Assembly: GCA_008933735.1 (NCBI GenBank)
Contig: WBUL01000007.1
Location: forward strand, 62,001-126,000
From: Anaerolineae bacterium
GTDB lineage: Bacteria > Chloroflexota > Anaerolineae > Aggregatilineales > J027
DNA length: 64,000 nucleotides
Direction of reading: 5' to 3'
Positions 19,570-30,159 of the stretch are shown here, piece by piece. Both the position numbers and the translations under genes were made by a program. The number at the start of each line of letters is the position of its first letter. Position 1 is the stretch's first letter. The notes under the pieces were generated by a model. That model had not been told where the DNA came from, ran no database searches, and worked only from the letters and a program-made list of their open reading frames with translations.

Positions 19570-20074
19570 GAGTTTTCATCCTACATCCAAGCTCGCGGAA
19601 ACCCTCGAAGCCAACCGTCAGGGTCGTCTGACAGGCTCGCAGCGCATGATGGTCATGATGGGTGCGTTGTTCACCGCAGGCGGTCTGACCTGTATGGGTG
19701 CGATGTTTATTCAGTTGGTCGCGGCAGTTATCGCGGGCATCATGCCCCAGAATATTCTGATGTGGTTGTTTTTGATCATTACTTTAGCAGCGTTTATTTA
19801 CCTGGCGCTGACTCTCTATGTGAATGCCCGCACCTTTATCCCGGATCTTATAGGCTCCACAAAAGTGAAATCATCACAGGGAAAACTGGAAATTCGCCTC
19901 CCGAAGCGTGAACGCTGGGAATTACCCTTTTCGTACATTGTGGGAGATTATTCATTCGCCCCGTTTGAAGTGCCAGACGACGTGCCCATGGAAAAAGGTC
20001 GTGAATACGTTGTTTATTATCTGGCGCATACCCGCAAGTTCTTGAGCATCGAACCCGCTCCCAAAAGAGACTAA
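19568..20074 (+). CDS. Membrane protein of unknown function (two TM helices)
   Basis: MSFHPTSKLAETLEANRQGRLTGSQRM followed by two hydrophobic segments. Confidence 0.7.
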   Translation: MSFHPTSKLAETLEANRQGRLTGSQRMMVMMGALFTAGGLTCMGAMFIQLVAAVIAGIMPQNILMWLFLIITLAAFIYLALTLYVNARTFIPDLIGSTKVKSSQGKLEIRLPKRERWELPFSYIVGDYSFAPFEVPDDVPMEKGREYVVYYLAHTRKFLSIEPAPKRD

Positions 20075-20126
20075 TTTTCCACTTTTGCCCTATAATTGAT
20101 ACAGCATAAAGGATGGATTGACACAC

Positions 20127-20903
20127 ATGCCTAAGAGAATCAGATTTGGCATTAAAACCGATATTGGGCAGGCCCGCATGAATAACCAGGACGCGGTATT
20201 CGCCCTGGCAACCCACAGCGCCAGCGCCTTTAACCAGCCCTCATTTGGCGTATTCGTGGTAGCGGATGGCATGGGAGGGCATGAACACGGCGAAATCGCC
20301 TCAGCTATTGCGGCGCGGGTGGTAGCTGACCACATCCAGCGCACACTCCTCATTCCGATGCTGGCGGGCAGTCCGGTAGAAGATGTGTTAGAAATCCTGG
20401 AAACAGCGGTGCAGAAAGCAAATGAGAACATCCAGGGGGAGGTTCCGGATGGCGGTACGACCATTACCTTTGCCGTACTGGTAGACAACCGAGCCTATCT
20501 GGGGCAGGTAGGGGACAGCCGCGCGTACATCATTTCCGGAGGCAAAATCGAGCAGATTACCCGCAGCCACACGCTGGTTGACCGTCTGATTGAACTGGGG
20601 CAGCTCACTAAAGAAGAGGTGAATTCCCCCAATGTTAATGTCAAAAATGTGCTGTATCGGGCGCTGGGTCAGGGCGAAGTGCTCGAAGTCGATACGCTCA
20701 CCCGCCAGTTGAAAAATGATGACTATCTTCTGCTGTGCAGTGATGGGCTGTGGAATCTGGTACAGGACGAGGATTTACAGAAGATCGTTGTTGAGGCATC
20801 CAACCCGCAGGAAGCCTGCGATACGCTGGTGAGTCTCGCCAATGAGAAGGGCGGGCATGATAACATATCAGTAATTGTGGTCAAAGTGGGCGAAGACAGA
20901 TAG
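20127..20903 (+). CDS. PP2C-family serine/threonine phosphatase
   Basis: 'KTDIGQARMNNQDAVF', 'FVVADGMGGHEHGE', 'GQVGDSRAYI', 'LLCSDGLWNLV', 'GGHDNISVIVV'. Confidence 0.93.
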   Translation: MPKRIRFGIKTDIGQARMNNQDAVFALATHSASAFNQPSFGVFVVADGMGGHEHGEIASAIAARVVADHIQRTLLIPMLAGSPVEDVLEILETAVQKANENIQGEVPDGGTTITFAVLVDNRAYLGQVGDSRAYIISGGKIEQITRSHTLVDRLIELGQLTKEEVNSPNVNVKNVLYRALGQGEVLEVDTLTRQLKNDDYLLLCSDGLWNLVQDEDLQKIVVEASNPQEACDTLVSLANEKGGHDNISVIVVKVGEDR

Positions 20904-21595
20904 TGCCCCAAAAAATCAGCTACGGTGTCAGAACCGACATCGGCAAAGTTCGCACAACCAATCAGGATGCTGTTTTTTCCCTCCTGACATGCTGTGACAG
21001 TTTTTCAAAACATCCTGCTTTCGGGATTTTCATCGTAGCTGATGGAATGGGTGGGGCGCTTGCCTGCCAGATCATACCAGCCTACATCCAAAAAAAACTG
21101 CTTCCCGCCCTGCTGACGGGCAAAACCCCTGAAAATATCCCTGATCTCATCCACGAAGCCTTCCAGCAGGCCAATACCAGCCTCCTCGCCGAGACACCAG
21201 ACTCCGAAACGACCGCTGCGGCAGCGGTCGTTGTAGGCAGCACGGTTTATCTTGGGTCTGTGGGAGATACAGGTGCATTTCTTGTTTCCCATGAGCGCTG
21301 CGAACGGTTAACCTGCATTCACGATTTACAGCAGGGTGTCCCTTCATATCCTGCCCTGGGTACCGACAATCTTATACCGGATACAATGGTCATTCATCTG
21401 AAACGTCACGAACGCCTGCTGTTATGCAGCGACGGCTTATGGAAACTCGTCCCGGAAGCAGCCATTCAGCATACTGTTACCAGAGCCAGCACCCCACAAG
21501 TTGCGTGTGATGCACTCGTCAACCTGGCGAATACCAATGGCGGATCAGATAACGTCTCCGTCATCATTGTCAAAGTTGATGAGGAAGCCGGGTGA
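20903..21595 (+). CDS. Second, shortened PP2C-family protein (tandem paralog)
   Basis: Same motifs (NQDAVF, ADGMGG, GDTGAF, CSDGLW, GGSDNVSVI) but 230 aa; GTG start overlaps the preceding stop. Confidence 0.88.
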   Translation: MPQKISYGVRTDIGKVRTTNQDAVFSLLTCCDSFSKHPAFGIFIVADGMGGALACQIIPAYIQKKLLPALLTGKTPENIPDLIHEAFQQANTSLLAETPDSETTAAAAVVVGSTVYLGSVGDTGAFLVSHERCERLTCIHDLQQGVPSYPALGTDNLIPDTMVIHLKRHERLLLCSDGLWKLVPEAAIQHTVTRASTPQVACDALVNLANTNGGSDNVSVIIVKVDEEAG

Positions 21596-22461
21596 CCGTA
21601 CTGATTACGGGCGCATCGACCGGCATTGGCAAGGCCGCTGCGCTGTATCTGGCTCAAAAGGGATGGCAGGTGCTGGCAGGAGTCCGGAAGGCCGCTGATG
21701 CCGAAGCGCTCCGACGTGAATCCTTACAGAATCTTACCCCCCTGTATCTGGATATTACCGACCAGACTCAGATCAAAAACGCCGCTGAGGTGGTTTCTCA
21801 AGTCGGCGACTTAACTGGGCTGGTCAACAACGCGGGTATCGCAATCGCCGGGCCGCTGGAATTTGTACCGCTTGAGGAAATCCGCCGCCAGTTTGAAGTT
21901 AACATCCTTGGGCACATCGCGGTTACCCAGGCCATGCTGCCATTCATCCGCAATACAAGAGGGCGGATTGTGTTTGTGGGTTCCATTGGAGGACGCAGTT
22001 CGCTTCCCTTTTTCGCGCCGTACAATGCCTCGAAGTACGCCCTCGAAGCTATTACTGATGCGATGCGGGTGGAGCTTCGTCCATGGAAAATCCACGTTTC
22101 GATTGTTGAGCCGGGAATTGTGGAAACTCCTATCTGGGAAAATTCACTTGCAACCGGAGCGTCTTCGCTGGCGAAACTGCCACCGGATGCCCATCACCTG
22201 TACGGCCCGGCCATCGGATGGGCGCGGCGTCTGAAGCATGTGCATGGTGTTCCGCCGGAATCCGTCGCCCATGCCATCGAACATGCCCTGACAGCCAAAC
22301 ATCCCCGGAACCGTTATGTGATTGGGAAAGATGCCTATTGGCGATTGGCGTTGGAAGCCCTGCCGGATTTTCTTCGAGATTGGCTCATTGCCCGGTATTT
22401 ACCGCCCTATGGACAAAAAATCCCTCTTCTCAACGAAGAGGGGGAAAGCAGGACTTCCTGA
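21592..22461 (+). CDS. Short-chain dehydrogenase/reductase
   Basis: 'VLITGASTGIGKAAALYLAQKGW', 'LVNNAGIA', 'YNASKYALEAITDAMRVEL'. Confidence 0.93.
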   Translation: MTVLITGASTGIGKAAALYLAQKGWQVLAGVRKAADAEALRRESLQNLTPLYLDITDQTQIKNAAEVVSQVGDLTGLVNNAGIAIAGPLEFVPLEEIRRQFEVNILGHIAVTQAMLPFIRNTRGRIVFVGSIGGRSSLPFFAPYNASKYALEAITDAMRVELRPWKIHVSIVEPGIVETPIWENSLATGASSLAKLPPDAHHLYGPAIGWARRLKHVHGVPPESVAHAIEHALTAKHPRNRYVIGKDAYWRLALEALPDFLRDWLIARYLPPYGQKIPLLNEEGESRTS

Positions 22462-22476
22462 TGTGGTGGGCTTCCG

Positions 22477-23577
<1,101 letters not shown>

Positions 23578-23778
23578 GATGGTGCTCCTTTTATCGCTTA
23601 CGAGGCGGCATTATAGCATAGGGTCAGGGCGTTTTGAGATGGCATTTTGTCATAAGATTAAGCGATTCATTGTATTATATTTATTAATAGTCGATTTTAA
23701 ATAAGCTTTTCTTGTGCAAACCTGTGAAGTATCTTATCCTTTAAGTAGTGCAAGTTGAATAAAGAGGGATGGTGCAAA

Positions 23779-25059
23779 ATGACAAAACATGCTTTCTGTC
23801 TTCACACACACTTTTATTTGCCACCCCGTGCGAACCCCATGAATGGAATCCTTGGCTCGGAACGCAGCGCTGCACCTTTCCGAAACTGGAATGATCGTCT
23901 CTATGAAGAAGTGTACCGTCCCAACGCCAGTCTCGGAAACTTTGAGCTTTTTAACTTCGATATTGGGAATGCGATTTTGCTGTGGCTGGATTTGTATGCA
24001 GATGACACTCACCAGGTCATCATAGATAGCGTGAAAAAGGTTCAGCAAAGGCGCAATGCCAGTAACATGCTCGGCATTCCTCTCCACCAATCCCCGCTGC
24101 CCCTGCTTTCCCGGCGTGATCGTTTAACCCAGCTTATCTGGGGCAAAGAAGCGCTTAAATCGCGTTTTGGGGTCGAACCGTTAGGGGTCTTTTTGCCAGA
24201 ATTTGCTGCCGATATTCCTACGCTGCAATCAGTGGTGGATGCAGGCTACGAATTCACGGTTTTGCGCTCTTCACAGGTAAACGGCCTGCCTGCCAACGGC
24301 GGTGCTGGCCCTTACCAGATTCGACTCTCCAAAGGTGATTCGATCCAGGTTTTTGTCATTGATGACGAACTATCTGCGTCGCTGATTCAGGAAATGACCG
24401 AGCGAGGCGGTTCGGCCTACTGGGTCAGGCAAGAACTAGCAGGACATTTACGCTCCTGTGGCCCGCTGACGCTGCTTTATACTGATGGTAATGCCCTGGG
24501 GCAGGATCATATGAAGGAGGCAGATTTTGTTCATTACCTGCTGAAGACGGAGATCAGGTCGGCAGGCTGCCATCTCGTTACGCTGGAAGAGTATCACAAA
24601 CAAGGGCATCAACCCCTGGCTGAACTTGAGCTTATCCCGTATGAGCGCAAGGAGACCGAACAGCAGGCCCATTGGCGAGACGCCCTGCATGACCTGATGA
24701 CGGAGTGCAATCTGCTGTTTGCGGAGCTAGTCGGCGACAATGCCTGGAAGATACGCGACCAAGCATTTTCTGTTGAAAATACAGAGCACATCGAGCTAAT
24801 CCGCAGCCAGATGGCCCTACAGCGAGCCTGGGCCAATGTCGCGGCGCTGGAAACCCCCTACATCACCGACAGTCATATTATCCGCGAAGCGGCCTACGCA
24901 ATCCTGCAAATCAAACTTGTTAACGGCACTGACTTCTCGACGATTCTCAGTGACCGAATGACCCCCAAGCAAATCTCTGAATTCACCGAAATCCTCCATA
25001 CCATGATGCAGGATGCGCGGGCAACCGGCACGTATCCGGTGGTGGATGCTCCCGTTTAA
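23779..25059 (+). CDS. Short GH57/DUF3536-like protein
   Basis: 'FCLHTHFYLPPRANPMNGILGSERSAAPFRNWNDRLYEEVYRPN', 'FELFNFDIGNAILLWL', 'GVFLPEFAADIPTLQSVVDAGYEFTVLRSSQ'. Confidence 0.75.
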   Translation: MTKHAFCLHTHFYLPPRANPMNGILGSERSAAPFRNWNDRLYEEVYRPNASLGNFELFNFDIGNAILLWLDLYADDTHQVIIDSVKKVQQRRNASNMLGIPLHQSPLPLLSRRDRLTQLIWGKEALKSRFGVEPLGVFLPEFAADIPTLQSVVDAGYEFTVLRSSQVNGLPANGGAGPYQIRLSKGDSIQVFVIDDELSASLIQEMTERGGSAYWVRQELAGHLRSCGPLTLLYTDGNALGQDHMKEADFVHYLLKTEIRSAGCHLVTLEEYHKQGHQPLAELELIPYERKETEQQAHWRDALHDLMTECNLLFAELVGDNAWKIRDQAFSVENTEHIELIRSQMALQRAWANVAALETPYITDSHIIREAAYAILQIKLVNGTDFSTILSDRMTPKQISEFTEILHTMMQDARATGTYPVVDAPV

Positions 25060-25081
25060 GGGTAAAACGGCCTTTCACACC

Positions 25082-25114
25082 AAAACGCGGCTGCTCTCAG
25101 GCTGCGTTTTTGTT
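25082..25114 (+). terminator. Intrinsic terminator
   Basis: AAAACGCGGC-tgctctcag-GCTGCGTTTTT (one G.U pair). Confidence 0.75.
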
Positions 25115-25197
25115 TGGACACGAAAATTTGTAATAAAATATAGAAAGGCTTTAAAATCCCTGTATCAGGACCGGATTCAGTGTAGGAAGACCAGACT

Positions 25198-25458
25198 GTG
25201 AGTAAGGTTATGGCAACAATTTCGACGGAAGCGATCTACTCGTTGGAAAAAGCCTTCAGTGATGCGTATGCCAATCACTATGGGCAGGCCCCCACTCAGG
25301 TACAGACTCTATCCGATGGGCGTATCCTCATCAATGGCATCGCTTTTACTCGGACAGAAGTGGTACGTATGATCCAAACACTGGAAAGCGAAACCGCCAA
25401 AAAACGAAGAAGCCTTGTGACCCGCCTTATCAGCTTCTTCGGTGGGAAATCACGCTAG
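25198..25458 (+). CDS. Small protein of unknown function (86 aa)
   Basis: GTG start; coherent ORF ending 2 nt before a convergent gene. Confidence 0.6.
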   Translation: MSKVMATISTEAIYSLEKAFSDAYANHYGQAPTQVQTLSDGRILINGIAFTRTEVVRMIQTLESETAKKRRSLVTRLISFFGGKSR

Positions 25459-25459
25459 G

Positions 25460-26362
25460 TCATAACTGCTGAGCAATCCGGTCTACCTCGTCTGACCAGT
25501 GTGCCAAACCCGCCAGACTGTCACGAATAATCTCCTTGACCCCAACATGCGGCCAGGCTGCCCATGCCCTTAACTGTGCCAGCCCGACCGAGGGCAGCGC
25601 TTCTACCGCTACATTTATACATCGGCTCAACGCCTCGCGCAGAAGCGGATGGGCTTCCTGACTTTGCGAAACAAAACGGAGTGCCTGCTGCTGCAAATCC
25701 AGTACATCCAGTACGCGGAACGGCTGGCCTTCCAAAAGAGGGAGATACGAAATGCTGCTAATGATCGCGCCCCATTCCAGACTATTCGCCTGCATGGCAT
25801 GAAAACGCAGACGGCGCAGAGTCGTTTCCCAGCTCAGAGACAGCATCCGGTGTAAACCCATCGCCGCCGTATCCCTGACCCGCCACAATGGACTGTTTGC
25901 CAGTTCCAGCAGAGTCCCGGTTCCGCTTTGGATCTGGCTGAACACCCCTGCCCACACCCCCAGACCGACAGCCGCCGCCATTTGCAGCATTTGCAGCGGC
26001 GAGTCCGGGTCTTCTCCAAAAAAAGCTGGCGGGTGGTGCATGTTCAACCACGCCAGCAGCCATTCCATATTTTTGTAACTGTCCTGAAGTGGTATTTCTT
26101 CGTGGTGGCAGATGGTATAAATCACATCGCCAAACGCCCGCAGCAGTTCCAGATTCGACTCTTTCCCCGGCAGGGCGCTGTGGTCTATCAGATAATCTTC
26201 CAGGGCACAGATATCCGGATCAAGCAGGCGGTTCCGGGTGTGCTGATTCAGGCTGTACCGCGCCAGGTTAAATTCATTGGGTGCCAGCAACCCCGGACTC
26301 CGCAGTGCGGATTGGATCAGGGGCTGCAATATCTCGTAATAGGTGGCATAATTCTCCATCAT
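25460..26362 (-). CDS. Hypothetical helical (HEAT-like?) protein
   Basis: 300 aa, Leu/Ala-rich helical repeats, coupled to 26372-27511. Confidence 0.7.
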   Translation of the reverse strand: MMENYATYYEILQPLIQSALRSPGLLAPNEFNLARYSLNQHTRNRLLDPDICALEDYLIDHSALPGKESNLELLRAFGDVIYTICHHEEIPLQDSYKNMEWLLAWLNMHHPPAFFGEDPDSPLQMLQMAAAVGLGVWAGVFSQIQSGTGTLLELANSPLWRVRDTAAMGLHRMLSLSWETTLRRLRFHAMQANSLEWGAIISSISYLPLLEGQPFRVLDVLDLQQQALRFVSQSQEAHPLLREALSRCINVAVEALPSVGLAQLRAWAAWPHVGVKEIIRDSLAGLAHWSDEVDRIAQQL

Positions 26363-26371
26363 TGATTCCTA

Positions 26372-27511
26372 TTAGCGCCGCCGCGACCGGGAGGTCTGCG
26401 GCTGTTTGCGCCGCCGCCCAAACAAAAGATTCCTCACCCCGCCAAGAATTTCACCCAACAAGGGAATCTGCATGGCAAAGCCGACAACCGCCAGTGCCGT
26501 TCCCGCAGTGCTGGCCTGGGGCACAGTAATGGAGCCAAAAACAAAATTCACATCCACCTGAAGCGCCTGCCCCCAGATATTGCGAGCAGGGATCGTCTGC
26601 ACATTGGTGTTAGGTTTGGGCTGCCATTCCAGATTAATCACCAGATTGATCACAAACGACCCGGAATTACCCGGTGCATCCAGACTCCAGCGCCAGGTTC
26701 CTTCTTCACCCCGCCCCAACTGCTGGGTTTGTGGCGTCAGGGTTTCGACATCAAAATCCGGCGCGACGAGTCGGGCTGAATAACGAGCGTTATGGGTATC
26801 GTAAAAATCAGTAATCAGAATGGGGGTGGCGATGACCTGATTGTCCTTGATTTCGGCCACAGCTTCAACGCCGCCAGAAGGCAGCGCCTTGAGGGTCAGA
26901 ACCACCGTTCCGGAACCGCCGACCCGAAAGGAGCGCGGCCATTCCAGTTCTACGGTGCGCTGCTCATACCCTGCGATACCGCCTGCGCCACCCTGACCAG
27001 AGGTGTTGGGCGCGGCTACCGCCGATGAGACCGCGAGTGGAACCACCGCTACCTCAATTTTGTTATCAAGGACAACATTTTCTGCCAGCGATTGCTGAAC
27101 CACCTGAGACTCTTCCACCGATAGTTCAGGCTGCTGTTCTATCGTGATAGTCTGGGCCGCAGCCTGCACTTCTGCAACCTGGGCTTCAAATTCCTGCACG
27201 CTGGCATCTGTCCCCGCTGAGGAAAGCACTTCCAGCGCAGGGGCTTCCAATTCCGGCTGCGCGTTAATAATGTTAGTGGTGGAAGTTTCGCCATCGACCA
27301 CGACGGGCAAATCCGGCGGAACTTCCCGGCTAAAGTTGGTACCAAAAGAATTATCAGCGATTTCCTTGAGGGTGGTTGTCGCACCGCCCAGCTCACGCAC
27401 TTCCCGGTAAAAATTAAAAAACTCCGGCGCCTGCGCGACCCCGACCCCAACCAGACCGACAACGAGTAGGATCACCCCCAGCAGTCCGGCAATGAATCTG
27501 AAACATCCCAT
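26372..27511 (-). CDS. Membrane-anchored extracytoplasmic protein of unknown function
   Basis: N-terminal TM, long Ala/Glu/Val linker, beta-rich domain, C-terminal hydrophobic segment and Arg-rich tail. Confidence 0.75.
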   Translation of the reverse strand: MGCFRFIAGLLGVILLVVGLVGVGVAQAPEFFNFYREVRELGGATTTLKEIADNSFGTNFSREVPPDLPVVVDGETSTTNIINAQPELEAPALEVLSSAGTDASVQEFEAQVAEVQAAAQTITIEQQPELSVEESQVVQQSLAENVVLDNKIEVAVVPLAVSSAVAAPNTSGQGGAGGIAGYEQRTVELEWPRSFRVGGSGTVVLTLKALPSGGVEAVAEIKDNQVIATPILITDFYDTHNARYSARLVAPDFDVETLTPQTQQLGRGEEGTWRWSLDAPGNSGSFVINLVINLEWQPKPNTNVQTIPARNIWGQALQVDVNFVFGSITVPQASTAGTALAVVGFAMQIPLLGEILGGVRNLLFGRRRKQPQTSRSRRR

Positions 27512-27637
27512 CTTATTTTTTCCCTCACTCGTTACGGTAACATCATCCCTATGATACGGGTTTCAGCCCTCAATTTCAAACCTTTTGCCCACGCTGGCAA
27601 TATATAGGGTGTGAGTGCTCATGTTTTGGAGGTTGGT

Positions 27638-28180
27638 GTGGATGAACTTGAGGCAATTCACCGATTGAAGCGCGGGGACATCAGTGGGCTCGCCCTGCTT
27701 GTCCGGCGCTACCAGGTACAGGCCGTCCGAACCGCTTATCTGATCACCCAGGAACGCGACCTGGCAGAAGATGTGGTGCAGACAGCCTTCATCCAGGTGT
27801 ATCGGCAAATTGACGGGTTTGACACAAAAAGACCCTTTGCGCCCTGGTTTATGCGGAGTGTGGTGAATGCGGCTGTACAGGCTGCCCGAAAACAGCACAG
27901 ACAGATTTCCCTGGACAGCAGCCCTTTTGAGGATGGGCTGCCCGACCCCGCCCCCAGCCCGGAATCGGCAGTGGAATCAGCGGAATTGGAGCAGGTTGTA
28001 TGGCAGGCATTACAAAAGCTGTCACCGGAACAGCGTGCCGCCGTTGTGCTGCGATACTATCTGGGCTTCAGCGAAAGCGAAATGTCCGATGAGTTGGACT
28101 GTGCGCCCGGTACGGTCAAATGGCGTTTGCACAGTGCCCGCAAACAGCTTCGCATCCTGTTAGGGACGCAGGAGGAATAG
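27638..28180 (+). CDS. RNA polymerase sigma-70 factor, ECF subfamily
   Basis: 'RYQVQAVRTAYLITQERDLAEDVVQTAFIQVYRQIDGFD', 'LQKLSPEQRAAVVLRYYLGFSESEMSDELDCAPGTVKWRLHSARKQLR'. GGAGG then GTG at 27638. Confidence 0.95.
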   Translation: MDELEAIHRLKRGDISGLALLVRRYQVQAVRTAYLITQERDLAEDVVQTAFIQVYRQIDGFDTKRPFAPWFMRSVVNAAVQAARKQHRQISLDSSPFEDGLPDPAPSPESAVESAELEQVVWQALQKLSPEQRAAVVLRYYLGFSESEMSDELDCAPGTVKWRLHSARKQLRILLGTQEE

Positions 28181-28183
28181 TTC

Positions 28184-29458
28184 ATGAACAACAAACATCT
28201 GACCGACATTTTGAAATCACTGACTGAAAAGGAGATACCAGACGACATGGACTTATGGCCTGTCATTCAAGAACAGTTACAGCATCCACCGCGCCGCAGG
28301 ATGCGTCGTTTCCAGCGGCTTATCGTGGTCGCAGCCGTCCTCGGAACACTGCTCATCAGCGCTGCTGCCTACGGGTTTTACCAACAGCAGACTGGCCCGG
28401 ATGACCCAGGATTGGATGAGGTCAAGCACAGCAACCTGATCACCCCGCTCGGTTTGAGTCAGACGATCAATGGGTTTACGGTCACGCTCGATTGGGCCTA
28501 TGCCGACGCCCACCGCATCGCCATTGCCTATACCCTGGGAAGTGAAGCGAGCACGGATATGTACGGCATTTTCACGATGGAGCACCTGACAGATGACCAG
28601 GGAAACCTCTTCCCCAGCACGTTTGGAGGTGTAGTGTCAGACAACAATCTGCAAAAAGCCAATGCCAATTTCGATGCCAGTTCCCTCAGCGGCGCACCGG
28701 ACAGTTTAAATCTGACCCTGACTGTTGACATTCAGCGGCAGACCAATCTGCCTCCTCTCCCTACCCCAGACCCGAATGTAACCCCTGATGGCTCAGGGGG
28801 TGGATTCGGAGGGGGAGGCGGCGGCAGTGGTGAAGGGTTTGTTCCCTATATCCCTGAGGACGCTTCTTCTTTCCAGGTAGGGAATATCCCGATGGGAGAA
28901 GCCGTAGAGTTCGAGACTCAGGCAACGCTGAGCTTTGAGTTCACCATCCCATTCATTCCGGCAGTCGTCGTGGAACCAGGAGAAACCATCACGACCCATG
29001 ATCTGGCGGTGACGCTCGAAAAAATCGCTGTCGCACCCTCCATGACCAAAGCCGTAGTTTGCCACCCTCTGCCCGACGAGCAGTCCTGGTCACCATTTGT
29101 GCGCCTCAATACAGGCAGTATTCAGCTTGAAGCTGCCGCCAGCACACCCCTTGGAGGCGGGTGTTGGGAAATGACTTTTCTTGCACCCTATGACCGCCAG
29201 CCTGCGACCTGGACATTCACGGTAGAACGACTGCAAACACCGCCTGTTTTCACCGCTGACCAGCTAGAAGCCGCCTTCGCCGAATACGGCGTGACCGTTG
29301 AGGTACAGGGCGAAGGCTCACAGGGCGGCTATAATTTTAGTGGTTCTTCGCAGACTATTCCCGAAGGCATCGACATTAACCAGCTCTGGCGGCAGGTTGA
29401 AGACCGTTTCCGTCAGATCACCAGCGGCCCCTGGGAATTTACCATCGAAATTCCGTAA
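28184..29458 (+). CDS. Membrane protein with DUF4179-like domain, putative anti-sigma partner
   Basis: Follows the ECF gene by 3 nt; 'IPDDMDLWPVIQEQL', one TM, Gly-rich linker GSGGGFGGGGGGSG. Confidence 0.7.
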   Translation: MNNKHLTDILKSLTEKEIPDDMDLWPVIQEQLQHPPRRRMRRFQRLIVVAAVLGTLLISAAAYGFYQQQTGPDDPGLDEVKHSNLITPLGLSQTINGFTVTLDWAYADAHRIAIAYTLGSEASTDMYGIFTMEHLTDDQGNLFPSTFGGVVSDNNLQKANANFDASSLSGAPDSLNLTLTVDIQRQTNLPPLPTPDPNVTPDGSGGGFGGGGGGSGEGFVPYIPEDASSFQVGNIPMGEAVEFETQATLSFEFTIPFIPAVVVEPGETITTHDLAVTLEKIAVAPSMTKAVVCHPLPDEQSWSPFVRLNTGSIQLEAAASTPLGGGCWEMTFLAPYDRQPATWTFTVERLQTPPVFTADQLEAAFAEYGVTVEVQGEGSQGGYNFSGSSQTIPEGIDINQLWRQVEDRFRQITSGPWEFTIEIP

Positions 29459-29466
29459 TGTTTCTC

Positions 29467-29497
29467 AAGCCCCTCTCATCGTTGAGGGGCTTTTTTT
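29467..29497 (+). terminator. Intrinsic terminator of the sigma/anti-sigma unit
   Basis: AAGCCCCTC-tcatcgtt-GAGGGGCTT plus T run. Confidence 0.92.
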
Positions 29498-29499
29498 CT

Positions 29500-30159
29500 T
29501 TACTGCCGCAGCCGGTAATACTCTGCGCTGCCAAAGCCGTGCCAGCGCGGAGTCCCTAGCGGCACCACCGGGTCTTCGTTCTCTTTGGGCGGCTGGCGCA
29601 TTTCAATCGCTCGAATCGGCATATCCGGGGTGATGCGGAACGAGCCGTCCGGCTGCACAGCATTTACCAGAATCCCACCTTCCTGCCAGTAGACGTAGGC
29701 TTCCGTTACCACGCGGCGGGGGCCCCGTCCGCCGAGGGTGCTGGCCGATGAAGCGAGGAATGCATACTGCGGCTCGCCATATACCAGGATCGCATCGCCC
29801 AGACGAAGCTGCCGCGTTGGGGTAACGTTCAGACGAAATCCTGCCAGAATCTGCCCGCCATAATTCCATGTCCGCCCGCTAAACATCCATGCTCCGTCCC
29901 GATTCGCCAGTGCCAGCCGCTCCTCAAAAATGAGAATCGCTTCTTCACCAGGACGAACACCATACCAGCACGGTAGTACACAATCGCCGGGGTCAAGATA
30001 ATTCGGTGGAATCGGTGTCAGCGCCCCCATGAAGCGGGCGCTGTAGACTGCGCTCAGGCTGCATCCATACGCGGCGATAAATCCCATCAAAATCAGCACA
30101 AAACCACGCATTATTTCTCTCCAAACGGCTGCGCGGCTGTATACACACAGCCCTGCCAC
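29500..30159 (-). CDS. C-x-x-P-C-W family protein, copy 1
   Basis: N-terminal TM; 'LDPGDCVLPCWYGVRPGEEAI'; 'LGDAILVYGEPQYAFL'. The true start may be the internal MRGFVLILMGF. Confidence 0.75.
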   Translation of the reverse strand: MAGLCVYSRAAVWREIMRGFVLILMGFIAAYGCSLSAVYSARFMGALTPIPPNYLDPGDCVLPCWYGVRPGEEAILIFEERLALANRDGAWMFSGRTWNYGGQILAGFRLNVTPTRQLRLGDAILVYGEPQYAFLASSASTLGGRGPRRVVTEAYVYWQEGGILVNAVQPDGSFRITPDMPIRAIEMRQPPKENEDPVVPLGTPRWHGFGSAEYYRLRQ

